The notes: a model not told the origin generated them from the letters alone. 64,000 bases of DNA from Treponema sp. (GCA_014803985.1 JAAVAO010000042.1:26094-90093); one strand, 5' to 3'; counted from the stretch's first letter, positions 8,752 through 18,974 are shown. Program-made: numbers and translations.

Positions 8752-9540
8752 CTAATATACTGTTTTTCCTGTATTTTTGCAGAGAGCTAAAAGCCCCGAA
8801 ACTTCCCGCATTGTCAAATCCCGAAATTTGCCGCTTTGCAAATTTTCCATTTTCACATTACCAATTCTCACACGAGTAAGACGGCGTATTCTCACATTTT
8901 GAGATGCAAAAACAGTGCGAATCTCGCGGTTCTTTCCCTCTAAAAGAATTACTTTCATTTTGCGAGGATTTATTTCAACCGCCGACTTGCACTTGTAAAA
9001 AACACCGTCAACCCGCACACCATGCATAAAATCATCACATAGATAGCGAGGAAGCGGAGATGTCGCCTCAACTATATATTCCTTTTCAAGTTCGGCAGAA
9101 GGATGCGAAAGCGTTGCGGCAAAATCGCCATCATTTGTAAAAATAATAAGCCCCTGACTGTACATATCGAGCCGCCCGATATTATACAAACGCTCTGAAT
9201 ACCGCTCCTTTAGCAAGTCGGCGGCAACTTCACGTCCCTTTTCATCGGAAAGAGAACACACATATCCTTCGGGCTTGTTTAAAAGTACATAGCGTTTTTT
9301 TTGTTCAAGCGTAATTTTTTCACCGTCAAGGCAAATATCATCATTTACAGAAACTTTCTCCCCCATTTCTGTAACGACCCGACCGTTTACAGTCACCCTG
9401 CCAGAAGCAATTATTTTTTCAGAAGCACGACGACTTGCAAGACCTGAATGAGCAAGAAAAACCTGCAGGCGCATTTTTGAATCGGTATTTGTATCAAACG
9501 TTTTGTCGTTATCGGGAAAGTTCAAATCTCTGCTCCTCAT
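8752..9540 (-). CDS. rluB: rRNA pseudouridine synthase, RsuA/RluB family
   Basis: Converts a uridine in rRNA to pseudouridine during ribosome assembly. An N-terminal S4 domain (MRLQVFLAHSGLASRRASEK) is followed by the synthase domain with the catalytic motif GRLDMYSQGLIIFTNDGDFA (Asp) and the family C-terminal motif LLEGKNREIR. RluB (large subunit) versus RsuA/RluE cannot be decided by eye. The ORF start overlaps scpB by 32 bp. A TTG at codon 6 after GAGGAG and an ATG at codon 23 are alternative starts, and the S4 domain itself begins at that second ATG. Neighbour scpB fits a common bacterial order. Confidence 0.88.
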   Translation of the reverse strand: MRSRDLNFPDNDKTFDTNTDSKMRLQVFLAHSGLASRRASEKIIASGRVTVNGRVVTEMGEKVSVNDDICLDGEKITLEQKKRYVLLNKPEGYVCSLSDEKGREVAADLLKERYSERLYNIGRLDMYSQGLIIFTNDGDFAATLSHPSAELEKEYIVEATSPLPRYLCDDFMHGVRVDGVFYKCKSAVEINPRKMKVILLEGKNREIRTVFASQNVRIRRLTRVRIGNVKMENLQSGKFRDLTMREVSGLLALCKNTGKTVY

Positions 9541-10048
9541 CCTCGTCTAGTCGAGGCAATTCTGAAATGCTATTTAAATGAAAAAACTTAAGGAATTCTT
9601 TTGTAGTGCCGAACAAGACAGGTTTGCCCGGCACATTTTTTCGTCCAGTTTCCTTTATTAAATTTCGCTCAATTAAAAGGCGAATCATATTATCTGCGCT
9701 CACACCGCGAATCGCTTCAATTTCAGCGCGTGTAATCGGCTGTGAATAGGCAATTATTGAAAGCGTTTCCATTGCAGATCGAGAAAGGCGACCCGAATTT
9801 TTTTCTCCATACCGCTCTCGAAGGACATCCCAAAACTCCTGCTTTGGAACAAGCGCCCATCCACCAGTAATCAGAGAAAGCTCCACCCCCGAATTCGCAA
9901 GGGAATATTTTTCCTTTAAATGTTCTATGCAAGAGCGAACGACATCTTCCGAAAGGGACGAAATATTCGCAATCACTTTTTCCGTAATTGGCTCGCTTTC
10001 CAAAAACAAAACCGTTTCCACCAGTGCTGTTTCTTTTTCAAGTTCCAT
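9509..10048 (-). CDS. scpB: Segregation and condensation protein B
   Basis: A 179-aa winged-helix protein that joins ScpA and SMC in the bacterial condensin complex on the nucleoid. Family features include the N-terminal ALVETVLFLESEPITEKVIA and the highly conserved LSRSAMETLSIIAYSQPITR plus EIEAIRGVSADNMIRLLIER. The length is usual. It overlaps rluB. Its usual partner scpA is not adjacent but 3.4 kb upstream, beyond a large lipoprotein gene. The roughly 250 bp before it contains no gene that I can support. Confidence 0.93.
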   Translation of the reverse strand: MELEKETALVETVLFLESEPITEKVIANISSLSEDVVRSCIEHLKEKYSLANSGVELSLITGGWALVPKQEFWDVLRERYGEKNSGRLSRSAMETLSIIAYSQPITRAEIEAIRGVSADNMIRLLIERNLIKETGRKNVPGKPVLFGTTKEFLKFFHLNSISELPRLDEDEEQRFELSR

Positions 10049-10296
10049 TTTTCAAGTGTAATGGAAAGAGCGGAAAATTTCAACTATAAGGTCAAAATTC
10101 ACGTTTTACATTTACTATCTTGAGCGGCTTGTTGCGTCATTCGCTTAAGCTCACATCTCAGGCTTTGCCGTGCAACCTTTTCGGGATTTCGGCATTCGCT
10201 TCCAGCCGCTCCCCTCGCTCGTAAACTCGTTCAGTCCAGTGGCAGCCTGCACCTCCCCTCCAATCCTTGCCGCAATAAAATTTGACATTTTGCCTA

Positions 10297-13288
10297 CTAA
10301 AACGCCCGCATTGCCCGAACAGAACAAGCGTAGTTTTTTATAGTGCTACTACGGCTAGAGTCAGTTGATCGGAGATTAACACAATACGCCAGATTAGCAA
10401 CCTCGCTCCATGAGGACCAGATGCTCTCTGAAGAAATAATACTGACACCTTTATATATCTTGTCCGCCTCGTTATTGTTCGGCAAGAACCACTCGCCAGC
10501 GTTCGTTGTGCTCGTGCTGTAATTCGCACATAACTTCGCCGCACAGTCTGCTGCCGTTGCACTTGCATGGTTCGGATGGTCAAGGATTGCCTGCGTGTTC
10601 GCATATCCCGCTCCGATGACGGATGAAGTTGTCACGTTACACCAGCCGCTGGATGTGCACGGACACCATACAGAGAGTCCAATCGTCTCTTTCGAGCATT
10701 CAAGGTAGTGGCAGGTCTTGTCGTTTACAGTGAAGCCATTCGAATCGTAATAGCACACCGCCCCGCCGCCCGGTCCCGTGTCGCGGAGCGCGTATTTTCT
10801 AATCAGCACGCCGTCCGCACCGTCAAGCGCGACCCTCCATTCCGTGCCGTCGGCTTGCGGCTTTACGGCGAATTTGCTGCAAATGCTGCCGTCTAGCGTC
10901 ACACCATCACCCGCTGTCAAAACCTGCCTGTTCGCCGTGTAAGCGGAAGGCGTTATCGTGGCGACAGGGGTTGCGGCGGTGAGATCGCCTGTAATGCTGA
11001 TTTTGGAAGTAGTGCCATTAAAAAAAATATCATTGCCATTTTCGACTTTTGCTGTGCCACTCATATTTAACTTGGAAGCAATGTCGAAGAACACGCCGTT
11101 GCCTCCATCTGTAGCATTGTTTCCACTGATCGTGCCGCCGTTCATTGTGATCGTGATAGAGGTACGAACAAAAATTCCGCCACCACAAGTCGCATTGCAT
11201 CCGCTGATAGTGCCGCCGTTCATTGTAAAATTGTTAGTTCCACCGTAAACTCCACCACCATAAGTCGCCGTATTTCCGCTTATCGTGCCGCCTTCCATCG
11301 TGAATGTATTTTCACTGCCTGTAACATAAACACCACCGCCGTACTTTGCCGTGCAGTCGCTGATTGTTCCGCCTTTCATCATGAACGCACCCCCACCAGA
11401 AACATAAACTCCGCCGCCATAGGAGCCCTCGGCTTTATTATTGCTGATTTCGCCGCCGCTCATTGTAAACGAACTTCCACTGTCAACGACGTAAACGCCG
11501 CCACCGTAATTGTTCGCATTGTTGCCACTGATTGTGCCACCGTTCATTGTGAACTCGCCTCTATAAACATAAACGCCGCCGCCAACTTGTGCATTGTTTT
11601 CGCTGATTGTGCCACCATCCATTGTAAACGTGCAAGATGAAGAGACGAAAACACCTCCTCCATAAGCCCCATTGCCTCCGCTGATAGTGCCGCTTTCCAT
11701 CTCAAATGTGCTGCTACTAATATAAACATTACCGCCGTATCTATACGCTGTATCTGCTAATATGTTTTCGCTGATTATTGCGGCACCTCTCATTGTAAAT
11801 TTGCTAGAAGAAACATAAATACCGCCACCGGAATTCTTATCATCAGCAGAAGCACCCCCAACTTTGTTTCTGCTGATTGTGCCGCCATCCATTATGACCG
11901 TATCACCATTACGAACATAAATTCCGCCGCCGCGATAACTCTTTGTAATGTTTTCTTCAACTTTGCAATTTTTCATATTAAGCGTGCCGCCAGAAACATA
12001 AATTCCTCCGCCAAACTCCCCCTCGCTTGAATTTCCACCCGTGATAGTGAGGTTTTCAAGCGTGAGGTTGAGCGTGCCGCTTGCAGGCCTTGCGTATATG
12101 ACGCGCTTTCCGATGCCCTCAACGGTGGCAGTGCCGTCGCTGTCAAGCCTTGCGCCCGCGTCGAGCGTTGCAGTGCCAGAAAGCGGCTTTATCGTGAGCG
12201 TGAGATTTTCGTCGAGTGCGGAGAAGTCCGCCATGCCGTTAGTGCCGATGTATGTGGTGTCCGTAGCGGTGAGTGTTCCGTCAACGTAAATCGTGTATGC
12301 GCTTGAGCCATCGTTTATGGCGATGATTTTGTCAATTGCCTTTTGAATTGTTGCGAGCGGCGAGAGAAAGCTTCCCAAATTGTCATCGTTCGCCGTGGCA
12401 CTGTCTTTGTAGTCCGAGCCATCGTACCAGCCGCCCGTGCCGCGAACGTACACCGTGGAAGAAATCATGCTTTGCGAAATTTCTTTTGCCGCGCCCTTTG
12501 CCAATCCGTCCCACGTGTCGGTACACAGTCCATTGAAAACGTTTATGTATTCAGAAAATACGCAGATGATTTCCTCGCTCTCACGAACTTTTTTCTTTAC
12601 GGTAAAAGTCACTTGATACGCGTCGGCGGGAATTCCACTTGCGCTGACTATGTATGTATCAGAAGTGTCTTCGTCTTTTTCACAATGAAAGTTCGTGTTA
12701 TTGATTTTAAGCGTACAATCATCAGGCACTTTTATTTTCAAGCTGACTGTGCCTTGTTCGCTGGACGAAAGCTCGATGGGCTCGCTCACATTGATTGCGT
12801 CGCCTTCTATTGCGCAGCCACCAATTTTTCCAGAAAGCAACGCGCCATTTCTGGAAAAATTGGTGGTGCTGTCTTCCGCCACAATATCCGATTTTATGAA
12901 CGCGAATACTTCCAGAGTGAAAGTGCCTCTCGTATCTTCTGGTCTTTGGAATGAAAAGACCAATTTTACATTGCCATCTTCGCCATTAGTTTGTGTTCCC
13001 GGCTCGAAATTTTCGTTTTCAGGGGATTCATCATGATAAAGTAGCGCGGCATACACAAGTTCGGGGATTGTCGGCATCGCATGGCGCGACGCTCCGTTTG
13101 AAACGCAGGCAGCAACAGTCAGCGAGCCGCCTTTATCTTCTGTTTCAAAATACTCATACCCCCCCCCCACTTGTAATTTCCTGCGTCTTTTCGGAGAGCG
13201 TGTCCGTGCACGAACAAAGGAGCGCAATCGCCGTCAGCGCAAGGGGAATAATCCTATATCTTAATGAAATCGCCTTTCTCTTTTGCAT
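10297..13288 (-). CDS. Beta-helix repeat lipoprotein, out of frame at a G10 tract (phase-OFF)
   Basis: The ORF track shows 976 codons from 13227, but that N-terminus is an artefact. The true start is ATG at 13288 (GGAGG upstream), giving a signal peptide and lipobox ending LLCSC, then a run of ten G after which the frame closes at once (44 aa product). With nine G the frame continues into the rest, for 996 aa. That rest has a beta-rich N-terminal part, a right-handed beta-helix of about 15 repeats of the pattern GGGVYV...FTMNGGTISGNNA (residues about 390-720), and a C-terminal Cys-rich DUF1566-like module (GEWFLPNN, SSWSEVA, SVRAMRAF). It is likely a surface-exposed adhesin-like lipoprotein; that function is inferred. 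GC is higher than its neighbours, and it splits scpA from scpB. Confidence 0.82.
13159..13168 (-). repeat. Homopolymeric G10 tract at the frame break of the beta-helix lipoprotein
   Basis: Ten C on the + strand. The codons are AGT GGG GGG GGG GTA TGA in the signal-peptide frame; removing one G gives GGG GGG GGG TAT GAG TAT and joins the long downstream frame. The tract lies about 14 codons after the lipidation Cys, matching the position of the G9 tract in the lipoprotein at 974-3637. Confidence 0.92.
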
Positions 13289-13357
13289 TGTGCTTCCTCC
13301 ATAAAACGGTATCGATAACGTGGTGCAAATATCGCACGGTATTTTGTATCTCTCATT

Positions 13358-13385
13358 ATTTTACAATAAAAATCTGTTTTGGCAA
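13358..13385 (-). promoter_or_regulatory. Putative promoter of the beta-helix lipoprotein gene
   Basis: The minus strand has TTGCCA (13385-13380), a 16-bp spacer and TAAAAT (13363-13358), about 70 bp before the ATG at 13288. This is a reasonable sigma-70-type arrangement but has no independent support. Confidence 0.35.
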
Positions 13386-13451
13386 AGAGGTATTTTATAC
13401 AGGTTCAGTACAAAACAACAATGCGGCATCTCGAAAGGCATTGCAACCTGA

Positions 13452-13655
13452 GGCGGAAGATACAGTGGTTTTTCAATTTTAATCTTTTACCTTCCGCCTT
13501 TCGTTTTATCCGCTACGCTGCCAAAACTGGCTAGAGAATTTATATCGGCACTCAACAGGGGTTTTAGGGGCTGTGCCCCTAGGGGAAGGGGTAGCGGACA
13601 AGGCACAAAGCGTAGCGGCGTGACTTGGAAGCGAGGGGAAGACTTTCCCCTCCTT
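13452..13655. repeat. Intergenic hairpin element cluster (copy 2 plus a GC-rich element)
   Basis: GGCGGAAG (13452-13459) pairs with CTTCCGCC (13491-13498), then CCAAAACTGGCTAG, as in the two-hairpin family. It is followed by a GC-rich part with AGGGGCTGTGCCCCT (13566-13580) and AGGGGAA-GACT-TTCCCCT (13634-13651). The GC-rich part (AGGGGAAGGGGTAGCG... GCGAGGGGAAG) recurs at 22516-22610. It lies downstream of scpA on the minus strand and may serve as its 3' end. Confidence 0.6.
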
Positions 13656-13743
13656 GATTTCCTTTTTGGTAGACAAAATAAATTGAAAGTAAAAAAACAA
13701 AACGGACGGCGAATGCAAATCCAATTATAACTGAAAGAGGAAT

Positions 13744-14502
13744 TTAAGCATTCGCCCCAAGTCTTTTGCAAATTTTTATGTCGCCAAAAAGACGGTTTTG
13801 GTAAATTGTTATCATTTTAAATTTTACCGCCTCTAAAATTGCCATAAAAGCGCAGATTATATCCATTTCATTCCCGACGCGCGTAATCAAATCAGTGAAC
13901 ATACATTCGTGCTTCTTTTCAAAAAGTTCGTTCATAAGGGTAATTTTTTCATTGACAGAAATTTCCTCGTACATATTCAAAATTTTCTCATTTGAATATT
14001 GGCTCACCATATTTTTGAAAAGTTTTTGCATTTGCTGCAACAAGTCCCACGTGTCAATTTGCTCCCATGCCCCTTCGTTTTCCTCGAACGGCAGAACACG
14101 TTGTATTTTGTTGCGCTCAAAATTCCATTCGGCAGTGTTTTCCTTTTCTTCCATCAATTCTGAAAGTCGCTTGAATTTTTGATATTCAATCAATTTGTCC
14201 ACAAGATCTTGTCGCGGATCTTCAATGTCTTCATCATCATATTTTATTTCAATGGGAAGAAGCATACGACTTTTCATATTCAACAGCATTGCCGCCCATT
14301 TATAAAAGTCGCTTAAATCCCGTAAGTCCGTTTGAACAGCATAGTCTAGATATTCAAGATACTGCTCTGTAATTTCTGCAATTGGAATGTCATAAATGTT
14401 GATTTCGCTTTTGTGAATTAAAAACCACAACAAATCAAGAGGACCTTCAAATTCGCCCGCTGCAAATCGTCTCTTTGTTTCATCCGCATTAACCATTTCC
14501 AT
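13744..14502 (-). CDS. scpA: Segregation and condensation protein A
   Basis: The kleisin subunit of the SMC-ScpAB condensin. A 252-aa protein with the diagnostic N-terminal FEGPLDLLWFLIHKSEINIYDIPIAEITEQYL, then the central KFKRLSELMEEKE region and a C-terminal winged-helix-like segment (DIICAFMAILEAVKFKMITI). The start at 14502 gives the expected N-terminus. It follows folK by 69 bp and is separated from scpB by the phase-variable lipoprotein. Confidence 0.93.
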   Translation of the reverse strand: MEMVNADETKRRFAAGEFEGPLDLLWFLIHKSEINIYDIPIAEITEQYLEYLDYAVQTDLRDLSDFYKWAAMLLNMKSRMLLPIEIKYDDEDIEDPRQDLVDKLIEYQKFKRLSELMEEKENTAEWNFERNKIQRVLPFEENEGAWEQIDTWDLLQQMQKLFKNMVSQYSNEKILNMYEEISVNEKITLMNELFEKKHECMFTDLITRVGNEMDIICAFMAILEAVKFKMITIYQNRLFGDIKICKRLGANA

Positions 14503-14571
14503 AATAGACCCCGCCTTTTTTTGCTAAAGGATTACAGTAGTCTTTCAGGCACGGCAAAAAACAACATCCAT

Positions 14572-15138
14572 CTAGAACTTCAGCGATTGTGACTGAAAGC
14601 ACTCTTTTTCAAGACGGCTAAAGCGTTGCTGAACTTCACAGGAACACTTGCGCACACCTTGATCGGGAAGTTTTCCCACTAACTTCCTCATTTCTTCCTT
14701 TTTATTAAAATCGGCAGATTTCTCCAAAATCTCAAGCAAAGGAACAAGAACAAATTGTCTTTCTCTCATTCGCGGGTGAGGGAGGATAAGGCGATCTGTA
14801 TTCATTTTTACAACGCCAAATTCCTCTATGTCTATGTCAAGCGGGCGCGGACCAAACCGCTGCTCTTCATTTCTATTCCGTCCAAACTCCGCCTCTATTG
14901 CATTGACCGTTTCAAGCAATTCAAGCGGAGATACATTTTCTGAAACAAAACCACATACAATGAGATTAAAAAAATTCTCTTGCGCCTCATAATACATCGG
15001 CCGCGTTTCATACACAGACGAGAAAATCGCCCCTTCTAAAATCCTTTCAAGGCGCGCTGATGCAGCGGCAAGGATTTCTAAAGGAGACATACTTTTATAG
15101 TTTGTATTTGAGCCCAGCCCCAAAACAACATTTGTCAT
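14572..15138 (-). CDS. folK: 2-amino-4-hydroxy-6-hydroxymethyldihydropteridine pyrophosphokinase
   Basis: Transfers pyrophosphate from ATP to hydroxymethyl-dihydropterin in folate synthesis. The family motifs VLGLGSNTNYK, SVYETRPMYYEAQENFFNLIV, FGPRPLDIDIEEFG and LPHPRMRERQFVLVPLLEI are all present. The ORF track begins one codon early at TTG; the ATG at 15138 overlaps the recA stop as ATGA, so translation is coupled. The C-terminal 40 residues are charged and extend beyond the usual core. Confidence 0.93.
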   Translation of the reverse strand: MTNVVLGLGSNTNYKSMSPLEILAAASARLERILEGAIFSSVYETRPMYYEAQENFFNLIVCGFVSENVSPLELLETVNAIEAEFGRNRNEEQRFGPRPLDIDIEEFGVVKMNTDRLILPHPRMRERQFVLVPLLEILEKSADFNKKEEMRKLVGKLPDQGVRKCSCEVQQRFSRLEKECFQSQSLKF

Positions 15139-16343
15139 CAAAACAACGCTTCTTTTGCAGAGGAATCGGAAGCACCTTTAGAAGTGGCATTTTCGGCTGA
15201 AGAATCCGACTTAACGCTTGCGGACTTTGCAGAAGGTTTTGTAGAATCAATGGTCTCTGCTTTCTCATCCTTTTTGGGTTTCGGTTTTTCTTCGCGTTTA
15301 ATTGGGTTGCCCTCTTTATCACGCAATATCTGTCCAGGGAAAATCATATCGCGAAGTTGTTTTTCAAGATTTGCAGCATATTCGGGGTCTCTTTCTATAA
15401 ATGCAACTGCGTTTTCGTGTCCCTGCCCCACTTTTACTTCACCTTGTGTAAACCACGCGCCTTTTTTATCGATAATCCCATGCTTTACCGCAGAATCCAA
15501 AAGACTTGCGTATTTGTTAATTCCTTTTCCAAAGTAAATGTCAAGTTCCGTCTTGCGAAATGGAGGGGCAACTTTGTTTTTTACGATTTTTACACGCACT
15601 CGGTTTCCAACTGCATCTTCATCGCCCTTTCCCTCAATTGATTCAGTGCGTCGAATTTCAATGCGAACAGAAGTGTAAAATTTCAACGCTTGTCCGCCAG
15701 TCGTTGTCTCAGGGTTTCCAAACATAACTCCTATTTTCATACGAATTTGGTTGATAAAAATAATCACGCAGTTGCTTTTTCCAACTATCGCAGTGAGTTT
15801 TCTCAACGCCTGGCTCATAAGACGCGCCTGAATACCCATTTGTGCGTCTCCCATATCGCCTTCAATTTCCTTTTGGGGAGTCAATGCCGCCACCGAATCC
15901 ACAACAATTATGTCAACTGCACCACTTCTCACAAGGCTTTCTGTAATTTCAAGAGCCTGTTCACCGCTATCAGGCTGACTCACCCACAAGTCATCTATAT
16001 TCACGCCGAGATTTTTTGCATAAACAGGATCAAGCGCATGCTCCGCATCCACGAACGCGGCAATTCCTCCCAGTTTTTGAGCCTCTGCCACTGCATGCAG
16101 TGCAAGCGTAGTCTTTCCAGAACTTTCAGGTCCGTACATTTCAATAATTCTACCGCGCGGGTAGCCACCAATTCCTAACGCTTCATCAAGCATAATGGAG
16201 CCTGACGGAATAACATTTGCTCCTGCAATATCGCCTTGAGTTCCCAGTTTCATCAAAGAACCCTGTCCGTATTGCTTTTCAATTTGAAGCCGCGCCGCCT
16301 CAAGAGCCTTTAATTTTTCTGCCATATCAACAGAAGAAGCCAT
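15138..16343 (-). CDS. recA: Recombinase RecA
   Basis: ATP-dependent strand-exchange protein of homologous recombination. A 401-aa protein with N-terminal helix [20 protein letters not shown], Walker [14 protein letters not shown], Walker [12 protein letters not shown]2-type loop [16 protein letters not shown] and the C-terminal domain ending around residue 340. It is followed by a low-complexity tail rich in K, S, A and E that is longer than in most RecA proteins. The start has GGGAGG upstream. It overlaps folK by four bases. Confidence 0.98.
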   Translation of the reverse strand: MASSVDMAEKLKALEAARLQIEKQYGQGSLMKLGTQGDIAGANVIPSGSIMLDEALGIGGYPRGRIIEMYGPESSGKTTLALHAVAEAQKLGGIAAFVDAEHALDPVYAKNLGVNIDDLWVSQPDSGEQALEITESLVRSGAVDIIVVDSVAALTPQKEIEGDMGDAQMGIQARLMSQALRKLTAIVGKSNCVIIFINQIRMKIGVMFGNPETTTGGQALKFYTSVRIEIRRTESIEGKGDEDAVGNRVRVKIVKNKVAPPFRKTELDIYFGKGINKYASLLDSAVKHGIIDKKGAWFTQGEVKVGQGHENAVAFIERDPEYAANLEKQLRDMIFPGQILRDKEGNPIKREEKPKPKKDEKAETIDSTKPSAKSASVKSDSSAENATSKGASDSSAKEALF

Positions 16344-16394
16344 ACTACCTCCCGTAAAATCAAAGGGAATTAACGTTCACCTTTGACTTTTAAC

Positions 16395-16410
16395 GTGCGC
16401 AATAACGCAC
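16395..16410 (-). promoter_or_regulatory. Small inverted repeat in the recA leader
   Basis: GTGCGTTATTGCGCAC has arms GTGCG/CGCAC and sits between the putative recA promoter and the ATG. It could be an operator or a 5'UTR hairpin. It does not match the E. coli or Bacillus LexA boxes. Confidence 0.35.
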
Positions 16411-16438
16411 AAATCCATTACATCATTTTTTCATTTTC

Positions 16439-16466
16439 TATATAGTATATAGTATTTTTCAAGCAA
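16439..16466 (-). promoter_or_regulatory. Putative recA promoter
   Basis: TTGCTT (16466-16461), a 16-bp spacer and TATATA (16444-16439) on the minus strand, about 95 bp before the recA ATG. It lies in a direct repeat TATATAGTATATAG. Confidence 0.4.
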
Positions 16467-16598
16467 AAAACTGAAGTTTTTCACCTCTTTTTTTAATTTT
16501 TCTCAAAAAAATAATTCTTCATTGTTGCAAAGTCCTTTCTACGTGCACTGCGCAATAGAAATTAAAAAACAAATCTTTTGAAATCCACGGACCAAACA

Positions 16599-17705
16599 TC
16601 AATCCTTGACACTTTGATATATATGCCTTCCCGCAAGATACAGTTTTCCGCCATCGGAGGAGATTTTCCCTAAAACACGAACCGGCTTATCGGGAGAAAT
16701 CACGGGCGAAACTGAAAACCTAACCGGCACAATTCCTTCTATCACTGGAGTGTCCAATGACTCATAGCCAACTAACAAGTTAAAAGAATAACTGGTATCT
16801 GTTTTCGTCACGTTTGAAATTCGTCCCGACCACACAACCCAACAATCAAGATACAATGCGCTTTCTTTTTCAACAGACTTAAAACTCGGACTATCGCGGA
16901 TAGTGTCAAAAGTTGGCTCTGAAAAATAGTCCATTAAAAGGCGAGCCTTTCTTTTCACTGCAACAGAAGCGTTTGAGTTCAAAATACGATTTATTTCCAC
17001 TTGCGCCAAGTTATCTCTATATTGCTGAAAATATTTTTGAGCCTTTTCATAGGCTTCAGAAACTTCAGGCGTCGTAAGAATATACGAAAATGCACCGGAT
17101 GACAAATCTCCCTCCAATGCATTCTTTTGTTCATCGACAGTAAGAACCAATGCACTTAAATCGGCACGAGATGAACGAGGCTGTTTTTTATAGGAAACAA
17201 CGCCAAGCGCAATAAAACAGCCCAAAACACACGCAACAACAGGAGCAATGCATCCCATAATTTTATAGGGGTTTGCTCCAAGCGGAGGATAAAACTGCTC
17301 TATTTTTCCTGTATCAATCCAGCGACAAATTATGCTAAAATCACCATGATTAATGCGTATAAATTCCAACGCATCGCGCGCAGTTTTATTTTCAGGCGAA
17401 CCATCCAAAACTTCAATATAGTAGTTAATTGCAAAATCTGTTTTTCCCCGCCTCAAAAAAATCGCCGCCTGCCCTAAAAGAAGCTGTGTGCTAGAAAGTT
17501 TTGGAAGCGTTGTTTTTCGCGCCCTATTGTAATATTCCGAAGCCGCCCCTATATCCCCTGCATAAAGACACGCCGTTCCTAATGTGAGATAATAGTCAAA
17601 ATCATCCACATAGGTTTTTATACGACTTTCCAAAAGGTTAATCGCCTTGTCAAATCGTCTATAGCGCATAAAATTTTTGGCTTCTGTTATTGCATCACGG
17701 GCCAT
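16599..17705 (-). CDS. Membrane-anchored TPR protein
   Basis: A 368-aa protein. Residues about 5-130 are tetratricopeptide-like (ITEAKNFMRYRRFDKAINLL; YYLTLGTACLYAGDIGAASEYY; LLLGQAAIFLRRGKTDFAINYY). One transmembrane helix follows (about 150-175, GCIAPVVACVLGCFIALGVV). The remaining 200 residues are predicted extracytoplasmic and end in a beta-like domain (PVRVLGKISSDGGKLYLAGR). Last gene of a tightly packed four-gene run starting at rpe (3-bp gap to the previous gene). Function unknown; an envelope scaffold role is only an inference. Confidence 0.75.
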   Translation of the reverse strand: MARDAITEAKNFMRYRRFDKAINLLESRIKTYVDDFDYYLTLGTACLYAGDIGAASEYYNRARKTTLPKLSSTQLLLGQAAIFLRRGKTDFAINYYIEVLDGSPENKTARDALEFIRINHGDFSIICRWIDTGKIEQFYPPLGANPYKIMGCIAPVVACVLGCFIALGVVSYKKQPRSSRADLSALVLTVDEQKNALEGDLSSGAFSYILTTPEVSEAYEKAQKYFQQYRDNLAQVEINRILNSNASVAVKRKARLLMDYFSEPTFDTIRDSPSFKSVEKESALYLDCWVVWSGRISNVTKTDTSYSFNLLVGYESLDTPVIEGIVPVRFSVSPVISPDKPVRVLGKISSDGGKLYLAGRHIYQSVKD

Positions 17706-17708
17706 TTT

Positions 17709-18974
17709 CTACATTTGCCTCAGCTTTTCAAGGATTAAATCTAACTCCGCATTCAACATCATCAGTTCGGAGCGATCCACCATTTGAGAATTATTTTCAA
17801 GAGCATTTATTCTATCAATAAGACTTTGTATGTATTCACGGCTTAACTTTTCAGGATCAATATAGATTTGCGATGAACTGCCCCCGGCTTTTACTTTCTG
17901 TTCAGGCACATACGAAGCCTCTTTTTCGTCAGAATGCAAGGATGCCTGCCATTCAATAAATTTTTCACCCTGTGGAATTTCGCCCGCTGTAGCAACCGCT
18001 ATATAATACACAAACGACACCTCCTCTTCAGGAGAAAGCATCACATCCGCCCAGTTTATGCAAACACTGGAATTGTTATATGAAACAACAGAATCAAAAT
18101 TTTTTGCTCCATACACATTGGGAATCCAAGTCGGCATAGAAAGCAAATCTTTGTTTGCAAGAGAAACGACATTTGGAACCGTAATATCTGCCCCGTACAG
18201 TAAAATTTGCATGGAAGCCGTATCATTGCCAGAGATAATCCACTTTGCAGAATCGAATTTTTGAAACTGCATTTCCTTATTTATTTCTTTGCTATCAGCA
18301 GTGGAAAAGTGAGGGCCTTTTTGCTCCCCGAGGCACGTGTCAAAAACGGTTTTTAAAGAGAATGTATCCGCCTTTTTTCCCACATTCAAAACACTTGCGG
18401 TAATTTTCAACATATCTTTTTGTTCTCCAGGATATGATGAAATACATTCATAGGTCAATAAAACACACGCAACTTTTGGAATTGAATACATCATCTGAGC
18501 GCAGTTTTCAATTTTTCTTGCTCCAACAAGCACCCCTATATTGTTCGTGAGTTTGAAGTCTTTTTTGCCGACTCGCAGTGCATAAAAAGAGGAAGTAAAT
18601 TCATCGTTTCCTGAAAGAAGCGGAATTGACTTTTCATTGTCAAGAGCATACAGTTGAAAACTTCCAAGCGCTCCTTTCATCAAGATTTTCACCTTTCCAT
18701 CTGAAACTTCAATCGTTTTTGAACTGAAAGCCGTTTCCTTATCACCAGAACTCACATTGTTTTTTTTCTCTGCTTCTTCCGCCTTTTTTTTTGCTTTGTT
18801 TGCAGCCCGCTCCGCTTTTTTCAATTTCGCTTTTGAATCAGAAACGTTATTTTGACCATCAGATACAATAAAAACGTCCGATGCATTTGTTGGAACGGCA
18901 TACATACAAGGACAGAGCAATAACACAAGAGAAAAAACAACTGTCAAAAGAACACATTTTTTTACAACCTTCAT
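17709..18974 (-). CDS. Secreted coiled-coil protein of unknown function
   Basis: A 421-aa protein with a Sec signal peptide (MKVVKKCVLLTVVFSLVLLL, cleavage near CMYA), a short Lys/Ala/Glu coiled-coil (SKAKLKKAERAANKAKKKAE), a beta-rich middle of about 270 residues and a C-terminal coiled-coil (DRINALENNSQMVDRSELMM). Its place between two TPR proteins, with 3- and 16-bp gaps, suggests they form one envelope complex. I do not recognise the middle domain. Confidence 0.72.
   Translation of the reverse strand: MKVVKKCVLLTVVFSLVLLLCPCMYAVPTNASDVFIVSDGQNNVSDSKAKLKKAERAANKAKKKAEEAEKKNNVSSGDKETAFSSKTIEVSDGKVKILMKGALGSFQLYALDNEKSIPLLSGNDEFTSSFYALRVGKKDFKLTNNIGVLVGARKIENCAQMMYSIPKVACVLLTYECISSYPGEQKDMLKITASVLNVGKKADTFSLKTVFDTCLGEQKGPHFSTADSKEINKEMQFQKFDSAKWIISGNDTASMQILLYGADITVPNVVSLANKDLLSMPTWIPNVYGAKNFDSVVSYNNSSVCINWADVMLSPEEEVSFVYYIAVATAGEIPQGEKFIEWQASLHSDEKEASYVPEQKVKAGGSSSQIYIDPEKLSREYIQSLIDRINALENNSQMVDRSELMMLNAELDLILEKLRQM

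Noticed and set aside
10049-10296. Small gene between scpB and the beta-helix lipoprotein
   Set aside because: No ORF with a start signal; base composition and short repeats look intergenic.
10297-10700. Diversity-generating retroelement target at the DUF1566-like C-terminus of the lipoprotein
   Set aside because: The module resembles the C-type-lectin-like targets known in treponemes, but no reverse transcriptase or template repeat is present in the window.
12343-12954. 203-aa + strand ORF opposite the beta-helix lipoprotein
   Set aside because: Shadow of the GC-richer repeat gene on the other strand; no ribosome binding site or domain, and the minus-strand reading shows clear protein repeats.
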